Below are positions 6,037 through 8,567 of a stretch of 8,567 nucleotides of DNA, piece after piece. The stretch covers positions 1 through 8,567 of the forward strand of contig WLNN01000051.1 of the NCBI GenBank assembly GCA_009699765.1. The letters are read 5' to 3'. The translations under genes were made by a program, and so were the position numbers. Below the pieces are notes generated by a model. The model was not told where the DNA came from. It ran no database searches and saw nothing but the letters and a program-made list of their open reading frames with translations. The stretch comes from Actinomycetota bacterium. Its GTDB lineage: Bacteria; Actinomycetota; Actinomycetes; Nanopelagicales; Nanopelagicaceae. The first letter of the stretch is position 1; each line of letters begins with the position of its first letter.

Positions 6037-6819
6037 GTGATTAACCTGCATTTCAGCGGTGAAGGTTTTGTGCCACCAAGCACAAACGACTTCAACCTTC
6101 CTCCAATTTTTGAAAATATCGCATGGCTAACTAAGCCAGTTCTTCTTGTATTTCTATCGGTAATTCTTGTCTCTCTCTTCTTTGTTATCTCTGCCCGCAA
6201 GGCTGCAGTTGTACCTTCAAAGCTGCAATTCGCCGGTGAAAGCATCTACGCATTCGTGCGTAACGATCTTGCGCGAGATGTAATCGGCCATGACTTTATG
6301 CGCTTCGTGCCATACCTCTTTACGCTCTTTACATTTGTTCTCACAAATAACATTTTTGGAATTGTTCCATTCTTACAATTCCCAGCGATGTCGCATGTTG
6401 GATTCCCATATGTGCTCGCGCTCTTCTCATTCTTCGTATTCCACTATGTTGGAATTCGCAAGCAAGGTCTCGGCAAGTACCTCAAGGACATTGCATTTAT
6501 GCCTGGTGTTCCAAAGGCTGTCTACATCTTGCTTACACCAATTGAAATTGCAACCTTCTTCCTTGTGCGCCCATTGACGCTCTCACTTCGTCTCTTCGCA
6601 AATATGTTTGCTGGCCACTTGTTGTTGCTCGTATTCATCATGGGTGGCGAGTACATGCTTCATGATTCACACTTGATTATGAAGATCTTTGCTCCATTCT
6701 CATTTACTTTTGGCATTGCACTCACATTCTTTGAGTTCATGGTCCAATGCTTACAGGCGTATATCTTTACGCTGCTTACAGCTCTATACATCGCCGGCGC
6801 CCTTGCCGACGAGCACTAA
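6037..6819 (+). CDS. atpB: F1Fo ATP synthase subunit a
   Basis: Subunit a is the membrane stator protein of Fo that provides the two half-channels for protons and contacts the rotating c ring. With the GTG start it has 260 residues and five to six membrane helices, the first at about 30-52 and the second near 92-112. The signature LSLRLFANMFAGHLLL (182-197) contains the essential arginine (Arg185, matching Arg210 of E. coli). LQAYIFTLLTALYI (238-251) is the conserved last helix with its Gln. TNNIFGIVPF (103-112) is also typical. An in-frame ATG at 5998 would add 13 residues (273 in total), but the strong Shine-Dalgarno at 6024-6030 supports GTG at 6037. It is followed by atpE after 27 bases. 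Confidence 0.95.
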   Translation: MINLHFSGEGFVPPSTNDFNLPPIFENIAWLTKPVLLVFLSVILVSLFFVISARKAAVVPSKLQFAGESIYAFVRNDLARDVIGHDFMRFVPYLFTLFTFVLTNNIFGIVPFLQFPAMSHVGFPYVLALFSFFVFHYVGIRKQGLGKYLKDIAFMPGVPKAVYILLTPIEIATFFLVRPLTLSLRLFANMFAGHLLLLVFIMGGEYMLHDSHLIMKIFAPFSFTFGIALTFFEFMVQCLQAYIFTLLTALYIAGALADEH

Positions 6820-6836
6820 CGAAACACCTAACGAAA
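6816..6836 (+). repeat. direct repeat CTAACGAAA, two copies, at the atpB stop
   Basis: CTAACGAAA occurs at 6816-6824 and again at 6828-6836, 12 bases apart. The first copy contains the atpB TAA. The second ends within the GAAAGG (6833-6838) that serves as the atpE Shine-Dalgarno, so the duplication may have helped create or space that site. Confidence 0.65.
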
Positions 6837-6846
6837 GGCAAGAAAA

Positions 6847-7050
6847 ATGGAAGGCACACTCAACCTGGTCGGTTTTGGCCTATCAGCTATCGGTCCAGCT
6901 ATTGCAACTGGAATGATCTTTGCTGCATATATCAACGGCGTTGCACGTCAGCCAGAAGCACGTAGCGTTCTCCAGCCAATCGCGTTCCTTGGATTCGCGC
7001 TCGCTGAAGCTCTCGCACTCTTCGGTCTCGTTCTCGCATTTGTTCTCTAA
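6847..7050 (+). CDS. atpE: F1Fo ATP synthase subunit c
   Basis: Subunit c forms the rotor ring of Fo; protons bind to one carboxylate per subunit. The 67-residue hairpin has two helices (about 5-29 and 45-66) and the conserved polar loop ARQPEA (33-38). The ion-binding acid is Glu54 in ALAEALALF. Sodium-type c subunits have Gln in helix 1 and Ser after the Glu; here the aligned residues are Thr21 and Ala55, so proton coupling is expected. It is short for the family (usually 70-85) with very little N-terminal extension, and the inner glycines of the helix-1 GxGxGxG motif are Ala18 and Ala20. GAAAGG (6833-6838) is the likely ribosome-binding site. Codon use suggests strong expression, as expected for the multi-copy subunit. 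Confidence 0.96.
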   Translation: MEGTLNLVGFGLSAIGPAIATGMIFAAYINGVARQPEARSVLQPIAFLGFALAEALALFGLVLAFVL

Positions 7051-7076
7051 TTCGATAACGAATAAGAAGAATTAAT

Positions 7077-7610
7077 ATGCGCACATTTAATTTCGCAGCC
7101 GAGGGAGAGAAGATCAACCCGCTAATTCCGCATACCGCTGAATTAGTAGTTGGTGCTATCGCATTCACGCTTCTCTTCTTAGTTCTGCGTAAGGCAGTAG
7201 TGCCAATGTTTGAAAAGGCATTTGCGGCACGTACTGAAGCAATTGAAGGCGGGATCAAAAAAGCTGAACAAGCACAACTTGATGCACAGCGCGCACTTGC
7301 TCAGTACAACGAGCAGCTCTCTTCAGCTCAAGGTGAGGCAGCACGACTTCGCGATGAAGCACGCGTTCAAGGCGCAGCAATTCTCGAAGAGCTCCGCACT
7401 AAGGCGCAAGATGAAGCTAATCGCATCACCGCTGCGGCACATGCATCTATTGAGGCAGAACGTCAGCAAGCAGTGACATCGCTTCGCAATGAAGTTGGCG
7501 CACTTGCAGTTGAACTCGCTTCAAAGATTGTCGGAGAAGCTCTAGATGACCAGGCCCGTCAATCACGCATTGTCGAACGCTTTATCGAAGATCTAGAGAA
7601 GTCCAAGTAA
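7077..7610 (+). CDS. atpF: F1Fo ATP synthase subunit b
   Basis: Subunit b is the peripheral stalk that links Fo to F1 and holds the stator still. The 177-residue protein has a short N-terminal tail, one membrane helix at about 22-41 (ELVVGAIAFTLLFLVLRKAV), then a long charged alpha-helix rich in Ala, Glu, Gln and Arg (about 45-150) that would form the dimeric stalk. The C-terminal VELASKIVGEALDD (145-158) is typical of the delta-contacting end. There is one b gene here and no b-prime. The gene is separate from atpH, unlike the b-delta fusion of mycobacteria. The ribosome-binding site is weak (AAGAAGAA, 7064-7071). Identification by position, topology and composition is secure. Confidence 0.93.
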   Translation: MRTFNFAAEGEKINPLIPHTAELVVGAIAFTLLFLVLRKAVVPMFEKAFAARTEAIEGGIKKAEQAQLDAQRALAQYNEQLSSAQGEAARLRDEARVQGAAILEELRTKAQDEANRITAAAHASIEAERQQAVTSLRNEVGALAVELASKIVGEALDDQARQSRIVERFIEDLEKSK

Positions 7611-7645
7611 GAATAAGTTACGAATTAGGTAAGAAGAGAAGAGAT

Positions 7646-8479
7646 ATGAGAATTCACCTCGGAGGAAGCAGCCGTCAGTCACTCGTGACTGCGCGCGGAC
7701 AGCTCGATGCTGCCGTCAAGGGCGCAACTGCTTCATCTGCATCTGAACTCTCAACTCAACTCTTCTTTGCAGCCGATGTATTTGCAACTAATACATCTCT
7801 ACGACGCGCTTTTGCAGATCCATCACGTGATGCTGCTGCGAAATCTGCATTGGTAAAAGATCTCTTCGGTAAGAGCCTTAGCGCTGCTGCAGTAGAGGTA
7901 CTTTCTAAGGTTTCAACTCTTCGTTGGTCTGCAGGCGGGGACATTATTTATGTTCTCGAGCAGTTAGCGATTGAGGCTGAAGCGTCAGCGGCAAATATCG
8001 GCAATGATTTAGATGTTGTAGAAGACCAGTTCTTCGAACTCTCACGAACTGTGGCCGATAACTTCGAGCTCCGTAAGGCACTCGTTGGTCCAGGTACAGC
8101 AACTGCAAAGAGCGCGTTACTTACTGAACTTCTTTCAAAGAAAGCTTCAGCATCAACAACGCGTTTGGCAGTCGCGCTTATCTCTGGCCTTCGTGGTCGC
8201 AGTATTGAAGCAGCTTTTGCTGACTATCTCTTTGGTCTAGCAAATCGTCGTAACCGCCTCATCGCACTTGTTCGCGTTGCATCACACATCACTGATGCAC
8301 AGAAGACGCGTCTTGCGGCAGCAATTGAAAAGCAGGTCGGACAACCAATCAGTATCAACATCCAGGTTGATTCATCAATCCTCGGTGGAGTTTCAGTGAA
8401 GTTTGCAGATGAACTTGTAGATGGCAGTATTTCAAACCGACTTGCAAGCGCCGGACGCGCACTTGCAGGTCAAAACTAA
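7646..8479 (+). CDS. atpH: F1Fo ATP synthase subunit delta
   Basis: Subunit delta (OSCP in mitochondria) sits on top of F1 and clamps it to the b stalk. At 277 residues it is about 100 longer than the E. coli protein, which matches the long delta of Actinobacteria such as Streptomyces. The N-terminal helical domain follows a family-like start (SRQSLVTARGQLD). The conserved C-terminal signature is clear: VDSSILGGVSVKFADELVDG (243-262), then SISNRLASAGRAL. It is a free-standing gene 35 bases after atpF. The purine-rich AAGAGAAGAG before the ATG is a weak ribosome-binding site. Confidence 0.95.
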   Translation: MRIHLGGSSRQSLVTARGQLDAAVKGATASSASELSTQLFFAADVFATNTSLRRAFADPSRDAAAKSALVKDLFGKSLSAAAVEVLSKVSTLRWSAGGDIIYVLEQLAIEAEASAANIGNDLDVVEDQFFELSRTVADNFELRKALVGPGTATAKSALLTELLSKKASASTTRLAVALISGLRGRSIEAAFADYLFGLANRRNRLIALVRVASHITDAQKTRLAAAIEKQVGQPISINIQVDSSILGGVSVKFADELVDGSISNRLASAGRALAGQN

Positions 8480-8502
8480 GACAGGGAAAAAAGGGGAAAC
8501 TC

Positions 8503-8567
8503 ATGGCAGAGCTCAAGATCCAACCGAATGAAATTCGGGATGCCTTAGCGAACTTCGTTAAGTCATA
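8503..8567 (+). CDS. atpA: F1Fo ATP synthase subunit alpha, N-terminal start (cut by window end)
   Basis: Only 21 complete codons are visible, reading MAELKIQPNEIRDALANFVK then Ser, with the window ending two bases into the next codon. This matches the start of actinobacterial AtpA (MAEL-I-P-EIRDAL-NFV-SY). The alpha subunit forms the F1 hexamer with beta and carries non-catalytic nucleotide sites; none of those motifs is in view. The call rests on the N-terminal match and on the standard order atpB-E-F-H-A. A clear Shine-Dalgarno, AAGGGG (8491-8496), lies 6 bases before the ATG, stronger than those of atpF and atpH, in keeping with the three alpha copies needed per complex. Confidence 0.93.
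   Translation, partial: MAELKIQPNEIRDALANFVKS

Noticed and set aside
7051..7076. TTCG-ATAA-CGAA inverted repeat between atpE and atpF as a regulatory hairpin
   Set aside because: The stem is only 4 bp and would be expected by chance; no T tract follows.

Overview
The window reads as a core chromosomal segment of a low-GC, streamlined actinobacterium. Every convincing gene is on the + strand. The order rpmE - prfA - prmC - Sua5-like - glyA - WecA-type transferase - AtpI-like - AtpZ-like - atpB - atpE - atpF - atpH - atpA matches the gene order I recall for Actinobacteria: Mycobacterium has rpmE-prfA-prmC-Sua5-wecA-Rv1303-atpB, and Streptomyces also carries glyA in this stretch. Base composition looks much less GC-rich than in most Actinobacteria, and most gene gaps are a few to a few tens of bases. 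Together these suggest a planktonic freshwater lineage such as the acI group (Nanopelagicales, e.g. Planktophila or Nanopelagicus). That placement is inference; the phylum-level assignment is firmer.

Layout. Bases 1-111 are the 3' end of the ribosomal protein L31 gene, closed by a strong rho-independent terminator (118-168). An AT-rich gap (169-256) probably carries the promoter for prfA. From 257 to 5257 there is a tight row: release factor 1 (prfA), the methyltransferase that modifies its GGQ glutamine (prmC), a Sua5/YrdC-domain protein with degraded active-site motifs, serine hydroxymethyltransferase (glyA) and a polyprenyl-phosphate GlcNAc-1-phosphate transferase of the WecA/TagO type. 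From 5254 two small membrane proteins of AtpI/AtpZ type lead into the F1Fo ATP synthase operon: atpB (a), atpE (c), atpF (b), atpH (delta) and the first 21 complete codons of atpA (alpha). The window ends inside atpA.

How the genes work together. PrmC modifies the product of its neighbour prfA. Sua5-family proteins normally make the precursor of the t6A modification of tRNA. GlyA supplies glycine and one-carbon units, and the WecA-type enzyme starts cell-wall glycopolymer synthesis on a lipid carrier. The AtpI/AtpZ proteins are presumed assembly or ion-supply factors for the Fo sector encoded just downstream. No second terminator is visible between 257 and 8567, so readthrough from prfA into the atp genes is possible. 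The largest untranslated gap is the 141-base leader before atpB (5896-6036), which holds several short inverted repeats and anti-Shine-Dalgarno-like sequences.

I did not find an unknown multi-gene system, mobile element, CRISPR array or RNA gene. The observations most worth checking are the eroded Sua5-like protein, the Ala substitutions in the glycine motif of the c subunit, the structured atpB leader, and short tandem duplications that start at stop codons.
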